A DNA stretch of 64,000 nt, taken from assembly GCA_001281695.1 (NCBI GenBank), contig LJIE01000003.1, positions 56,459 through 120,458 on the forward strand. The letters are read 5' to 3'. Of the stretch, positions 28,258-36,789 are shown in pieces. Source of the stretch: a bacterium 336/3 (GTDB taxonomy: Bacteria; Bacteroidota; Bacteroidia; Cytophagales; Thermonemataceae). Position 1 is the stretch's first letter, and every line of letters begins with the position of its first letter. Under the pieces are notes generated by a model. That model did no database searches, was not told where the DNA came from, and saw nothing but the letters and a program-made list of their open reading frames with translations. The translations under genes were made by a program, and so were the position numbers.

Positions 28258-28287
28258 GGTAGAGTTAGGCGTAGTTATTTATTATTT

Positions 28288-29469
28288 CTACTTTCTATTT
28301 TCAAACATTGGCAACTCAATCGTAAATATTGTTCCTTTGTCTTTACCTTTACTTTTTACTTTTACGTTTCCTCCGTGACTTTCTGCAATTTCTTTGGCTA
28401 TCCATAAACCAAGTCCTGTAGACACTTCATTACCTGTTGGTATGGCACTTAACTTACTAAACCGCTTAAAAGCATTATTCATATCCTCAATCGTCATTCC
28501 TTGACCTTTATCTTTTACTTCTAAAATCACCTTTTCTCCCTTTTTCTCTAAAATTACAGTAATGTTTTTGCCTCTTGGCGAATATTTGATAGCATTACTT
28601 AAAAAATTATCTATCAATTCTAATAACCTTGTTTTATCTCCATTAACATGTATATTCGCTTCTACTGAACTTTCTATTTTCTGCTGTTTTTTTGATGCTA
28701 ATACCTTATTAGTTGATACTACCCTGTTAGTAAGTTCAGAAAAATCAAAAGGCTCAAATCTATAAATTATATCTACTGACAAATTTTTAGCATACGTTAA
28801 AAAACTATCTACTGCCTGCATGCTTTTATCTGCTGCACATTTTATCATATCCCACACTTGTTCTATCTCATCAGGATTTCCTTTTTGCTCTTTTATTATA
28901 TCTACTAAAGTTGGTATGTTGCAAACTGCATTACGGACATCGTGAGTTATCATATAAGCCATTTTATTTTGTGAATTTATTACCAAACGAGCCATTAGAC
29001 GCAATTCTAACTGCTCAATCACAACATGGGCTAAATCTTCTAATATCTGTTGTTCTGTAATATTTAGGATTCTTGGCTTTTTGTCAAGAACGCAAAGCGT
29101 CCCCAAGTTGAAACCGTCAGAGGTTGTTAAAGGGACTGCTGCATAAAATCTTAATCCAAATTCACTTGTTACTAATGAATTTCGAAGTGTTCTGGGGTCT
29201 TTTAGAGCATTTTCTACCATATAAAAATCCTTAGAAAAAATCGCTGATGCACATAGTCCTTCTTCTCTTGGTATTTGCTTAACATTCAAGCCAAATGCTG
29301 ACTTAAACCAAATTCTGTCAATATCTACTAAAGATACAATAGCAATTGGTACTTTTAATAACTTTGCTGCTAATTTTACTATACGGTCGTATATTCCATC
29401 TGGTGGAGTATCCAAGATGTCATACTTCCTTAGTGTTTCTATTCTTTTTATCTCTCTTTTTGTTGTCAT
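28288..29469 (-). CDS. GAF-domain sensor histidine kinase
   Basis: 393 aa, no membrane segment. Residues 5-160 form a GAF domain (YDRIVKLAAKLLKVPIAIVS, GFNLGTLCVLDKKPR). The phosphoacceptor region is MAYMITHDVRNAVCNIPTLV with the conserved His. The ATPase domain has the N box (IDNFLSNAIKYSPRG), the G1 box (VKDKGQGM) and the G2 box (STGLGLWIAKEIAESHGG). It is a cytoplasmic kinase that probably senses a small ligand. No response regulator adjoins it, so its partner is elsewhere. A truncated GNAT gene precedes it by 7 bp. Confidence 0.9.
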   Translation of the reverse strand: MTTKREIKRIETLRKYDILDTPPDGIYDRIVKLAAKLLKVPIAIVSLVDIDRIWFKSAFGLNVKQIPREEGLCASAIFSKDFYMVENALKDPRTLRNSLVTSEFGLRFYAAVPLTTSDGFNLGTLCVLDKKPRILNITEQQILEDLAHVVIEQLELRLMARLVINSQNKMAYMITHDVRNAVCNIPTLVDIIKEQKGNPDEIEQVWDMIKCAADKSMQAVDSFLTYAKNLSVDIIYRFEPFDFSELTNRVVSTNKVLASKKQQKIESSVEANIHVNGDKTRLLELIDNFLSNAIKYSPRGKNITVILEKKGEKVILEVKDKGQGMTIEDMNNAFKRFSKLSAIPTGNEVSTGLGLWIAKEIAESHGGNVKVKSKGKDKGTIFTIELPMFENRK

Positions 29470-29476
29470 TGTTTTT

Positions 29477-29749
29477 TTAATTACGCCTGACGATTTGGGC
29501 TTGGCGAAGTGAGGGAATTATCAGTACAATTTTTTTATCAATCTGAGCGATAAATATGATTTGATTTGACATAATATCATTCCAACGCTGTTTATCGTTA
29601 ACACTTGTAGTCCAAATTTTTATTTTTTGTTCATTATAATCAGCAATACAAACAGACTTTATGGTTTCAACGAATATATTTTTTATTTCTGACAAATTTT
29701 TTAGTTGCCCTCGTTTTATAGTAATATTATCTTGTTTAAATTTCTCCAT
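29477..29749 (-). pseudogene. 3'-truncated GNAT acetyltransferase gene
   Basis: 90 codons. The first 75 resemble the N-terminal half of a GNAT (TIKRGQLKNLSEIKNIFVET, then QRWNDIMSNQIIFIAQIDKK). At the strand where a GNAT would continue with G..SL and the acetyl-CoA loop, the frame changes to PSLRQAQIVRRN, encoded by a short palindromic sequence (cgcc...ggcg, 29484-29505). The acetyl-CoA-binding half is absent, so the product cannot be an acetyltransferase. Confidence 0.7.
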
Positions 29750-29772
29750 TAGTTTCGTTGTATTTCTAATTT

Positions 29773-30298
29773 TTATAGATTTTCAAATTCTTTCGCATAT
29801 TTCACAAGTCCACTTACGTTTTTTAGCCCATCTTTTACTAACTCAATTGCCATAAAGTGAGTAGTTGGAACATCATAAGGGGATATGATATTCCATTTAT
29901 TAGCAGGAACAAAATCAAATTTAGGATAGTAATGTTTGTGTCCTAAAACAATAACTGAATTGTATTTTAATTCTTTTGCTTTTTCAAGCCCCTTTTAATT
30001 AGTTGTCCTCCAATTCTATACGCTGAAATTCTGGTCGTATTGCCATTGGTGCAAGTGCCAAACTTTCAGTTTCGGTTTCTTGAACAATTTTAATTTTTGT
30101 AAACAAAATGTGTCCAACAATTTTGTTGTAGTTGTTGATTGCTACTATTGAAAGTTCAGGAATAAAAGCGTCTTGATTATTTCTTAAAGCGTTTACTAAT
30201 CTTGCTTCATTGTCTTGCCTAAAAGCAACTTGATTAATTTCAAATACTTCTTTGAAATCGTCTTGCGTTTCTTGTCTTATAAAAATTCGTTTATCCAT
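29773..30298 (-). pseudogene. Frameshifted GNAT (YhbS-type) acetyltransferase gene
   Basis: The first part, from the ATG at 30296-30298, reads RIFIRQETQDDFKEVFEINQ to ALAPMAIRPEFQRI. After a shift near 30018 the next frame gives GGQLIKRGL (the acetyl-CoA loop), and a further shift gives KAKELKYNSVIVLGHKHYYP to the stop at 29773-29775. Joined, the pieces make a normal 175-aa GNAT. Two compensating-type frameshifts within 20 bases could also be sequencing error, but neighbouring genes show true decay. Confidence 0.75.
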
Positions 30299-30339
30299 TA
30301 TTCACAATATCGTTTATTAGTGGTTTGTCGAATTTCCTG

Positions 30340-30522
30340 TCATAGAATTGTAACAATAACATGTAATCCTGTTCCTATCAAAAATCCAATTATTGAAAAA
30401 CCTGTTAGTTTTCGTTGAATTAATTGAGTTGTCATTCCGAAATGGTTTTCTTTTTTAAAGGTTAATTTGTTTTCACCAAATTCTCCCTTGCAAGAATTAC
30501 TTCTTTATTATCTAAACCGTTT
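30340..30522 (-). pseudogene. Remnant resembling a P-type ATPase N-terminus
   Basis: GLDNKEVILARE, then after a frameshift FGENKLTFKKENHF, match the N-terminal cation-ATPase domain. The frame runs on into MTTQLIQRKLTGFSIIGFLI, a short membrane helix, and stops at 30340-30342. No further ATPase sequence is present. Confidence 0.4.
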
Positions 30523-30609
30523 ATGTCGAACTAATTATCAGGCATCGTTGCAGATAGCTATAATTGACTAAGATTTGTTATTGCAGTTCTTAAAAGTAGA
30601 GTATTTTAG

Positions 30610-31089
30610 TCATCTTTTTCGTTTTCTGAATTCTGTGTTGGAACTGTCACCATTTGAAATTTCGGTATGTCTGATTTGACTACCTAAATAGCCTGTTCTT
30701 TCTGCTAATCCAAAACTGATTAGTGATAAAAATAAAATAATAAAGGCTGTTGCTCTTGTGAACGGTGAATTTCTCCAAGTCAAGAATAAACCTAAAACAG
30801 AAGCAAGTCCTAAAATAATTAACGATATTAATGCAAATATTGCAAAGTTTCTGTGTATCTTAATGGTTGTTTCAACAACGCCTTGGATATTTTCTACTGT
30901 TTCTTGTGCACCTTCACCTGTCAGATAAGCAATTACAGCAATAATTGAATCCAATACAAAAATATAGTAAGCAGCTATAATGGTCTGATTACTTTTTATC
31001 CCAATACCATGTAAAAGCACAAGTGCCCCTAAAATTGAGCCAATAATCGGAAGATATGTAATGAGTAAATGAATATGTGTTTGGTTCAT
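30610..31089 (-). CDS. DUF2231-like four-helix membrane protein
   Basis: 159 aa. The family pattern is clear: NQTHIHLLITYLPIIGSILG with His residues in the first helix, YLTGEGAQETVENI in the second loop, IKIHRNFAIFALISLIILG in the third helix and LGSQIRHTEISNG near the C-terminus. Four membrane segments are predicted. Such proteins resemble small heme-binding or cytochrome-type membrane proteins, but the function is not known. It is probably a single-gene unit inside the stress island. Confidence 0.75.
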   Translation of the reverse strand: MNQTHIHLLITYLPIIGSILGALVLLHGIGIKSNQTIIAAYYIFVLDSIIAVIAYLTGEGAQETVENIQGVVETTIKIHRNFAIFALISLIILGLASVLGLFLTWRNSPFTRATAFIILFLSLISFGLAERTGYLGSQIRHTEISNGDSSNTEFRKRKR

Positions 31090-31339
31090 TTTAATTTATT
31101 TTAGTCAAAGATTGTAACTATATTTTGATAGAAATCATATTAAGCAATGAGTTATTTAAATACGATAATTTTTTTTCTTTCTGTTAATGAAAAGTCGTAA
31201 TGATTAGGAGGTTTTCGTGGCAAAAGGGAAAAAAACGGCGGTTTAAAAAAAGCCTGTTTTGAGCTATTTAAAGCTGTTAATTAAATGAATGTAAAAATGT
31301 ATTTTATATTTCTCACTTTTATGAATTAAATATGTGATT

Positions 31340-31918
31340 TTAACCTTGTACTTTTCCTAATAGTTCAACCTCTTTCAACCATTGCTTTCTCTTTTTCTCA
31401 TCAGATGATTTTATTGGAGCAAACATATTAATTTTAACAGGCTTAATTCCACTAAATTCTAAAATTCCTATCTTCATTGAATTATGTCCAGGTCTTTTAT
31501 TTATTAGCCAATAATACCAACAAGGTGTATCCATTGTAACAAGAAGCTGGGCTGTTTTTCCTGTTAATAATTTATCCCATAATGGTCCTCTCTCATGATA
31601 TTTAAATGCAAAATTTGGAAGAAATATTCTGTCAATAAATCCCTTAAGCAAAGCAGGATAGGTGCTCCACCAATTGGGATAAACAAATACCAAATGATTG
31701 GCTTCTAAAATATCTTTTTGTGCTTGTAACAAATCGGGTTCTAACTCTGATATTTTTCTATACCCAGAAGTCAAAATGGGATTGAATGTTAGATCAATTA
31801 AGTTAGTGACTTTGCAAGTTGTGCCAGATATTAATGCACCATTTCTATAGCTTTCTGCTAAAGCAAAGCAAAAACTTTCTTTATCTGGATGTCCGTTGAT
31901 GATGAGTATTTTTTTCAC
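31340..31918 (-). CDS. NAD(P)H quinone oxidoreductase, flavodoxin-like fold
   Basis: About 192 aa. No ATG begins the frame: I chose the GTG at 31916-31918 (VKKILIINGHPDKESFCFAL); a TTG at 31936 is an alternative. The flavodoxin_2 fold shows in INGHPDKES (FMN-phosphate loop), HLVFVYPNWWSTYPALLKGF (catalytic-site segment) and TMDTPCWYYWLINKRPGHNS. Relatives are MdaB/KefF-type quinone reductases that protect against quinones and electrophiles. Cytoplasmic. It forms the right end of the stress island. Confidence 0.85.
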   Translation of the reverse strand: MKKILIINGHPDKESFCFALAESYRNGALISGTTCKVTNLIDLTFNPILTSGYRKISELEPDLLQAQKDILEANHLVFVYPNWWSTYPALLKGFIDRIFLPNFAFKYHERGPLWDKLLTGKTAQLLVTMDTPCWYYWLINKRPGHNSMKIGILEFSGIKPVKINMFAPIKSSDEKKRKQWLKEVELLGKVQG

Positions 31919-31936
31919 TATATTAACTTTTAGCAA

Positions 31937-32588
31937 AGTTAATATAGCACTAAGTCTAATTTGTTATACAATTAAGTGTTTGATTTACATTATTCTCACT
32001 TTGTCCTCAGGCAGAATGTCATTGTGCGGATAGGCAAAATTAAATGTAGCGTTTTTGTGTCAGCTTATGGTTTAGCAAAACACAGGTATAAGTAGAAGTT
32101 TGTTATATGAAACCAACCTCCTCTTATCTATACCCAACAAACAACTTACCAAAAGAATATCTTTAGTGAAGAGTAACGCCAATACTTTGAAAAAGTGAAA
32201 TTATGAAAATGAAGCTTTTTTCAAACCAGCAGGGAATTATTTCCCTTTAGAGCATGCAGATTTCTACCCAGAGAATGTTAACCCCAACAACTTGATAACA
32301 ATTTATCTGCTAGTCAGCGGGTGTTTAATTGAAGGTATGTCTGTTGAAATTACTAAAGATCGTTCGCTCTAAATATTACAAATAATAATTCCTTCAGTAA
32401 TGTATTTGCAAATTGAAAAATGCAAATCTTTCATTCTTATTTTATTTAAATTCATCTATTTTACCATTAATAGAAATAAACTGCACTTTATGATTATGAA
32501 AGGTGGTAATAATAAAAGAATATAAGTGTTTCATAAAAAAACAAGTGTGATTGATAAATTCTAAGAGTATAAACAAATTATTTTAAAA
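31937..32588. other. Intergenic stretch with a coding-like relic
   Basis: About 650 bases without an intact gene. Around 32220-32373 the plus strand reads PAGNYFPLEHADFYPENVNP then NNLITIYLLVSGCLIEG in one frame without a start. It looks like the 3' half of an unidentified gene. I recognise no other feature. Confidence 0.4.
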
Positions 32589-32596
32589 TAGTTTTG
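32589..32596 (+). promoter_or_regulatory. Bacteroidota -7 promoter box
   Basis: TAGTTTTG matches TAnnTTTG, 29 bp before the ATG of the T9SS cargo gene at 32626. No clear -33 box at the usual distance. Confidence 0.4.
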
Positions 32597-32625
32597 AGCT
32601 CATTTTTAACTCAACATTAAATTGT

Positions 32626-34782
32626 ATGAAACAAATTTTGACACTAACACTATGGCTATTTTTATTGACAGGGTTTACTAAAACTCTACAAGCACAAAAT
32701 GTAAATTTACAACAAAAGCAATGGTTTTTAAATGAATCAACTGTTGATTTTTCAACACCAAATGCTCCAACTATAAGTTCTCTTCCTCAGGCTTACCCCA
32801 TCCAAACAGGGACAGGTTATGGCTATTTTGCTGAAACGTCTAATGGTTATAGATTCAATAGTCAAGTATATTTTTATACTGCCTATAATCAACCTCTTAA
32901 TCAATTAGATGTAATTCACGTTTCAAATGGAACACCAGCTTTGATTGGTAGTATACCACTTACTGATCCTGATCCTTATTATTCTGTTCGTTTAGGCAGG
33001 GAATTAAACATTATACCTTATATCTGTAATAGTAATAACCAATTTTTAATTGTTTATGATTTACAATATTACAACCCACAAGGCACATGTGTTCTTAGTA
33101 TGCTTAAGTTTAATATTGTTACTATTTCACAAACTGGTGGAATTTTATCTTCATCTTATTATGTCCCTGGTGGAGTTCCTGATGAAGAAGGTTTTTATAA
33201 ACATGAAATAGCAACTACAAGGGTTAGATATAATGAAAATACTTATAATAGAACTATTGATTCATATCGTTTAAGATATTTATATTTCACACATGGAAAA
33301 GAAATTAGAAAAGTAACCATTAGATATGATAAGCAAAATGAAAGAGTTATTTTACATAATCCTCCATCTGGTCATCCTAATAGTCTTCCTTATGGTAGTT
33401 ATGAAACTATTTATACAGCTGAATCAGAGATTGATCCTATTGAACTAGAACTATCCTATGATGGAAAAAAATTAGCTTGGTCAGATAAAAGACATTCAAA
33501 TATTCATGTTCTCAACTTAAATTATAGTGGCAATTTAGTTTCAAGCCAGATTATTAGAGGTGGAACTAATATAAAGTTAGCAGGAATTGAATTTTCTCCA
33601 GATGGCAAAGATTTATATGTAGGTCGTAAAATTACAAACATTAATTTTGCGGGAGTCTTTGCTTATAATTTTCAACAAGCCAAATATTCTTTTGTGAATG
33701 GCACAGAAAACTTCTTTAGGTCCCATCTTGAATCTGCTTATAAAAATGGAATACCTCATTTATATGCAGCTTCAGCTAATTATTTGATGGAGTTAAATCT
33801 TCAAAATAAGCAAGTGAATCAATATGCTGTAAATTCATATTTTCCATTTAATCAAACTAAGGCTAGATATTATTCACAGCCAAGTGATAGTGATATTTAT
33901 AGCCTTCCTGATCAAATAGATGGAGAAGAGGCTAATCCACAAATGATTTCAAATCAAGTAGATTTGAGTCATTTAACAGGAACAGTATGTCAGCAATATC
34001 TAAATATACAGATTCCTAATGATATAGAAAGTTATCGCTTAATTCTATTTAAAAATGGTATACGAGTAGATACTATTCTTGGAGGAGCAAATGATTATAT
34101 TCAATTATCTAATTTAAGTCAAATTACTTGTGGAAGTGGTTTATATCAAATTCAAATCGAAGCGACAAGTTTATGTGCTCCTTACTCATCTCTTGGAGGA
34201 ACAGCTATTTACAAAAAAACATTTTTATCAAATACCTTTCAAATTGCATGTACTCCTCAAGCACCTATTGTTTCTTTCAAGGTTCTAGAGGCTTGTAATG
34301 GATTAACAAAGGTATCTTTATTGAATAGTTACCCATCTGGTTATCAAATTGCTTGGTCAGATAACTTAAATGGTCCTCTTCCAGCTTTAGATAATCAAAC
34401 GATTGTATATTTACCACAAGGTGAATATACAGTGTATGTAGCAAACCCATACAATGCCACTTCTTATTGTCTTACACAAAAAATGTTTACTATAAAATGT
34501 CCTCAGACATCTCCTATAGAGGATCCTGTTAAAAAAGAGATAAAAAATACTATTAATATATATCCCAATCCAAGTAAAGTACAAACCAATATTTCAAGTG
34601 AAATAGCACTTCATGAAATCATGGTCACAAATACTTATGGAAAACTTATTTTTAAACAAACATATCCGAAAGGTATTCTATCTCTAGAATTGCCCGTTGA
34701 TTTGTGGGAGAAAGGATTGTATATTTTCCAGTTAAAAACTGAAGACGGAAGAATAGTTACAAAGAGATTTTCTAAAGAATAA
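32626..34782 (+). CDS. T9SS-sorted secreted protein with WD/YVTN-like propeller
   Basis: 718 aa. Signal peptide MKQILTLTLWLFLLTGFTKT. Residues 30-440 read as beta-propeller blades (LELSYDGKKLAWSDKRHSNI, IEFSPDGKDLYVGRKIT). Residues 450-620 are Ig-like, with the cysteine pairs found in other T9SS proteins. The last 75 residues are a type A sorting domain (INIYPNPSKVQTNIS ... ELPVDLWEKGLYIFQLKTED ... TKRFSKE). It resembles the N-terminal architecture of the other cargo protein (9877-12795). No catalytic residues are evident. Monocistronic, with its own terminator. Confidence 0.85.
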   Translation: MKQILTLTLWLFLLTGFTKTLQAQNVNLQQKQWFLNESTVDFSTPNAPTISSLPQAYPIQTGTGYGYFAETSNGYRFNSQVYFYTAYNQPLNQLDVIHVSNGTPALIGSIPLTDPDPYYSVRLGRELNIIPYICNSNNQFLIVYDLQYYNPQGTCVLSMLKFNIVTISQTGGILSSSYYVPGGVPDEEGFYKHEIATTRVRYNENTYNRTIDSYRLRYLYFTHGKEIRKVTIRYDKQNERVILHNPPSGHPNSLPYGSYETIYTAESEIDPIELELSYDGKKLAWSDKRHSNIHVLNLNYSGNLVSSQIIRGGTNIKLAGIEFSPDGKDLYVGRKITNINFAGVFAYNFQQAKYSFVNGTENFFRSHLESAYKNGIPHLYAASANYLMELNLQNKQVNQYAVNSYFPFNQTKARYYSQPSDSDIYSLPDQIDGEEANPQMISNQVDLSHLTGTVCQQYLNIQIPNDIESYRLILFKNGIRVDTILGGANDYIQLSNLSQITCGSGLYQIQIEATSLCAPYSSLGGTAIYKKTFLSNTFQIACTPQAPIVSFKVLEACNGLTKVSLLNSYPSGYQIAWSDNLNGPLPALDNQTIVYLPQGEYTVYVANPYNATSYCLTQKMFTIKCPQTSPIEDPVKKEIKNTINIYPNPSKVQTNISSEIALHEIMVTNTYGKLIFKQTYPKGILSLELPVDLWEKGLYIFQLKTEDGRIVTKRFSKE

Positions 34783-34797
34783 TTATTGATGTTAAAT

Positions 34798-34829
34798 AAA
34801 ACCCACATTTCAGTGGGTTTTATTTTTTG
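34798..34829 (+). terminator. Rho-independent terminator of the T9SS cargo gene
   Basis: AAAACCCAC and GTGGGTTTT pair around a 6-nt loop and run into TATTTTTT on the plus strand. Confidence 0.85.
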
Positions 34830-34913
34830 TCTATTCTTTACTTAGAATACTTCATCTAAAAGTTCTGGTTCTACTGTTGCAATCACCATCTCTCCCTCTG
34901 AGGACGTACTTGG

Positions 34914-34945
34914 GGTATTTCTCAACATTTAGGGAAATTTTCGAG
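34914..34945. repeat. 32-bp copy of part of the SpoIIAA-like remnant
   Basis: On the plus strand these 32 bases are identical, except for one position, to the reverse complement of 13309-13340, inside the SpoIIAA-like pseudogene. They still encode GISQHLGKFSS before a stop. The neighbouring DNA is an IS1182 relic, so a piece of the stress gene has been copied or moved here. Confidence 0.6.
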
Positions 34946-34947
34946 TT

Positions 34948-35221
34948 GAGGGTTGTAAAATATTTATAATCAATATTTCTAATACATTCTTTTCCTAACT
35001 TTTGAGAACTTCGTAAGCCATTGAGATAACCACAAAAAAAGCTTTAAAAGTACCTTAGAATCAAATGCATGACGTCCTTAAGTTTTGACATCCCCAACTA
35101 TAAAACTCAATTTAGAAAGTTCTAATACATCTACAAAATGAACGGGATGGTCTTTGGATATACCTTCTTCTAAAGAAGTAAAGTATATTTGACATCTGTC
35201 CTTAGGAGAAATATAAGCCAT
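34948..35221 (-). pseudogene. IS1182-family transposase N-terminal relic
   Basis: From the ATG at 35219-35221: MAYISPKDRCQIYFTSLEEG, ISKDHPVHFVDVLELSKLSF, then a stop and GRHAFDSKVLLKLFLWLSQW and SQKLGKECIRNIDY in shifted frames. This is a different IS1182 lineage from the fragment at 28021. About 90 codons remain of about 450. Confidence 0.7.
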
Positions 35222-35363
35222 TTTTATAGGTTTTAATATACTTTAAAAATACAGATTTAAAACCTTCTTTGCAAACTCTTTTTTATCTACATTTGAATAA
35301 TAAATACTTAGTTTTTTTACAGACTGACGTTAGCTGCAATTTTACTAAAACACCGTACAAGGA

Positions 35364-35984
35364 ATGACAAGTAATGAACTACAAGAAATATTAACAGAAA
35401 AAATAGAACGGGGCAACTGTTTTAATAAACAGGTTCGGGATATTTTAGTTGACTACAAAATTTCGGGTGGACAACAGGAAACCGCCAAAAAAATTATGGA
35501 ACAATTAGTAGTTGACTTTTCAGGGAATGAAGTTTTACAAGACAGGGTATACGATATACTTGACATTGTTACAGGTTGGTGTAGTCCTGAAATGAGAGTT
35601 TGGGACGAGCAGAAATCAGAAAAATTAGCAGATGGTCTTCAATTTGGGGATGTTGAATCAGGGGTGATATTTAATCATTTTTCATTTTGCGAACTTATAA
35701 GAAACATAATGGTAAAATATGGAAAGTTAGACCGCAAATTAGCAACTGAAAAATTGAATAATTCATATTTGACAAAAGCACCGAGAACAATTAATAATGT
35801 CGTATTAATGACACACGAATTGGAATTTCATTGGGCTATGTTATTAGTTCACGGACATATGTATTGGACAAAAGGAATTCCAAGCGACTTTAACGAGTTT
35901 GAAGAAGAATATCTCGCTTGGGAATCGGAAACAAGACAAAAATACAAGTTGAAAGAATCATATGAATATTATGACAAACAATAA
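35364..35984 (+). CDS. Cassette-type hypothetical protein, immunity-like
   Basis: 206 aa, cytoplasmic. The N-terminal 80 residues (RDILVDYKISGGQQETAKKI, DRVYDILDIVTGWCSPEMRV) match a small helical domain that I associate with immunity-type and accessory proteins of Bacteroidota polymorphic-toxin loci; the C-terminal 110 are not recognised (MTHELEFHWAMLLVHGHMYW). There is no toxin gene next to it. It stands alone, with a hairpin and a MITE-like element at its 3' end. Base composition is less AT-rich than its surroundings, which fits recent arrival. Function unknown. Confidence 0.65.
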   Translation: MTSNELQEILTEKIERGNCFNKQVRDILVDYKISGGQQETAKKIMEQLVVDFSGNEVLQDRVYDILDIVTGWCSPEMRVWDEQKSEKLADGLQFGDVESGVIFNHFSFCELIRNIMVKYGKLDRKLATEKLNNSYLTKAPRTINNVVLMTHELEFHWAMLLVHGHMYWTKGIPSDFNEFEEEYLAWESETRQKYKLKESYEYYDKQ

Positions 35985-36007
35985 AAACAGCCACTAATAA
36001 GGGTGGC

Positions 36008-36142
36008 TGTTGCACAACTAGAAAAATAAAATAAACTTTTTTTACTAAATTTTAAATCTACTGATAATTGAAAATCAACAAACTAAAAATACAGATATTT
36101 CAAATTTTGTTTTAATTTATTTAAATTTGTAGTTGTGCAACA
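36008..36142. mobile_element. MITE-like element with 13-bp terminal repeats
   Basis: 135 bp. The left end TGTTGCACAACTA and the right end TAGTTGTGCAACA are perfect inverted repeats; the interior is non-coding and very AT-rich. The same end sequence starts the IS1182 fragment at 28021, so this is probably a non-autonomous derivative moved by an IS1182-type transposase. It lies between the hairpin behind the 35364 gene and the palindrome at 36151. Confidence 0.65.
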
Positions 36143-36150
36143 AGCACAAG

Positions 36151-36212
36151 AGATTTGCTGAAGTTCCAAAAATCTGAGCGAAGCGAAGAAGTTTTTGGAA
36201 CTTCGCAAATCT
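36151..36212. repeat. Long palindrome with one unpaired base, attC-like
   Basis: The left arm 36151-36172 and right arm 36192-36212 (AGATTTGC-GAAGTTCCAAAAA) pair completely except for a single extra T at 36159; the loop is 19 nt. Unpaired bases on one arm are the hallmark that gives integron attC sites their strand preference. The flanks CAACAAGC and CCGTTGTGTG also show partial symmetry. It lies between two small single genes. Confidence 0.55.
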
Positions 36213-36277
36213 CCGCCCCGTTGTGTGTTATAATCTCATATAAATCATTAAAAAACTAAATTTATAAACTCAAAGAA

Positions 36278-36595
36278 ATGAAAATTTACATCATTTTTAT
36301 TAATATCATTTTTATATTGTGCTTCTTACCTTCTTTAGGTGCAGCAGTGATGTCGCCTATGATAATGGCTTCAGCTACTCGAGATAGGAGAGAAATGCCT
36401 ATTGGTATGTTGGCGATGATTATGGTTGCTCTTTTTCCTGTGGTAATTGCGATTGCACAATATTGTTCTTGGAAGTATTATTCCGCTAACAACTTAAAGT
36501 TTTCCTTATATTACGCCTGTGCACCTTTGATGTGGGTAGCTCTTTTATTTTTGTTATTACCTCTTGCTTGGGTTATTGGTCGGTTGTTTTTTTAG
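36278..36595 (+). CDS. Small hypothetical membrane protein
   Basis: 105 aa with three hydrophobic segments (IIFINIIFILCFLPSLGAAV, MLAMIMVALFPVVIAIA, LMWVALLFLLLPLAWVIG) and a short charged loop TRDRREMPIG between the first two. No domain recognised. It is a single gene between an attC-like palindrome upstream and a TGTTGCACAACTC end at 36790 downstream, so it looks like a mobile cassette. Confidence 0.6.
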   Translation: MKIYIIFINIIFILCFLPSLGAAVMSPMIMASATRDRREMPIGMLAMIMVALFPVVIAIAQYCSWKYYSANNLKFSLYYACAPLMWVALLFLLLPLAWVIGRLFF

Positions 36596-36789
36596 TTTTA
36601 TCAAATAATGAATAAGTTTGATAACTGAATGAAAAATAGAAATTTAGAACTGAAAATGTGCAAACTTTTGAATGAAAAACCAATATTTTGAAACTGAAAA
36701 CTGATTTTTAGGTTTAAAAAAAACTAAAAACTTTGGTGCTAAATAACGAACTTTTAAACGAAAAAATGACAGCATACAACATGGGTAAC
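36596..36789. other. AT-rich cassette tail
   Basis: About 190 bases, very AT-rich, without a gene or clear hairpin, running from the small membrane-protein gene to the insertion-sequence end at 36790. Confidence 0.4.
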
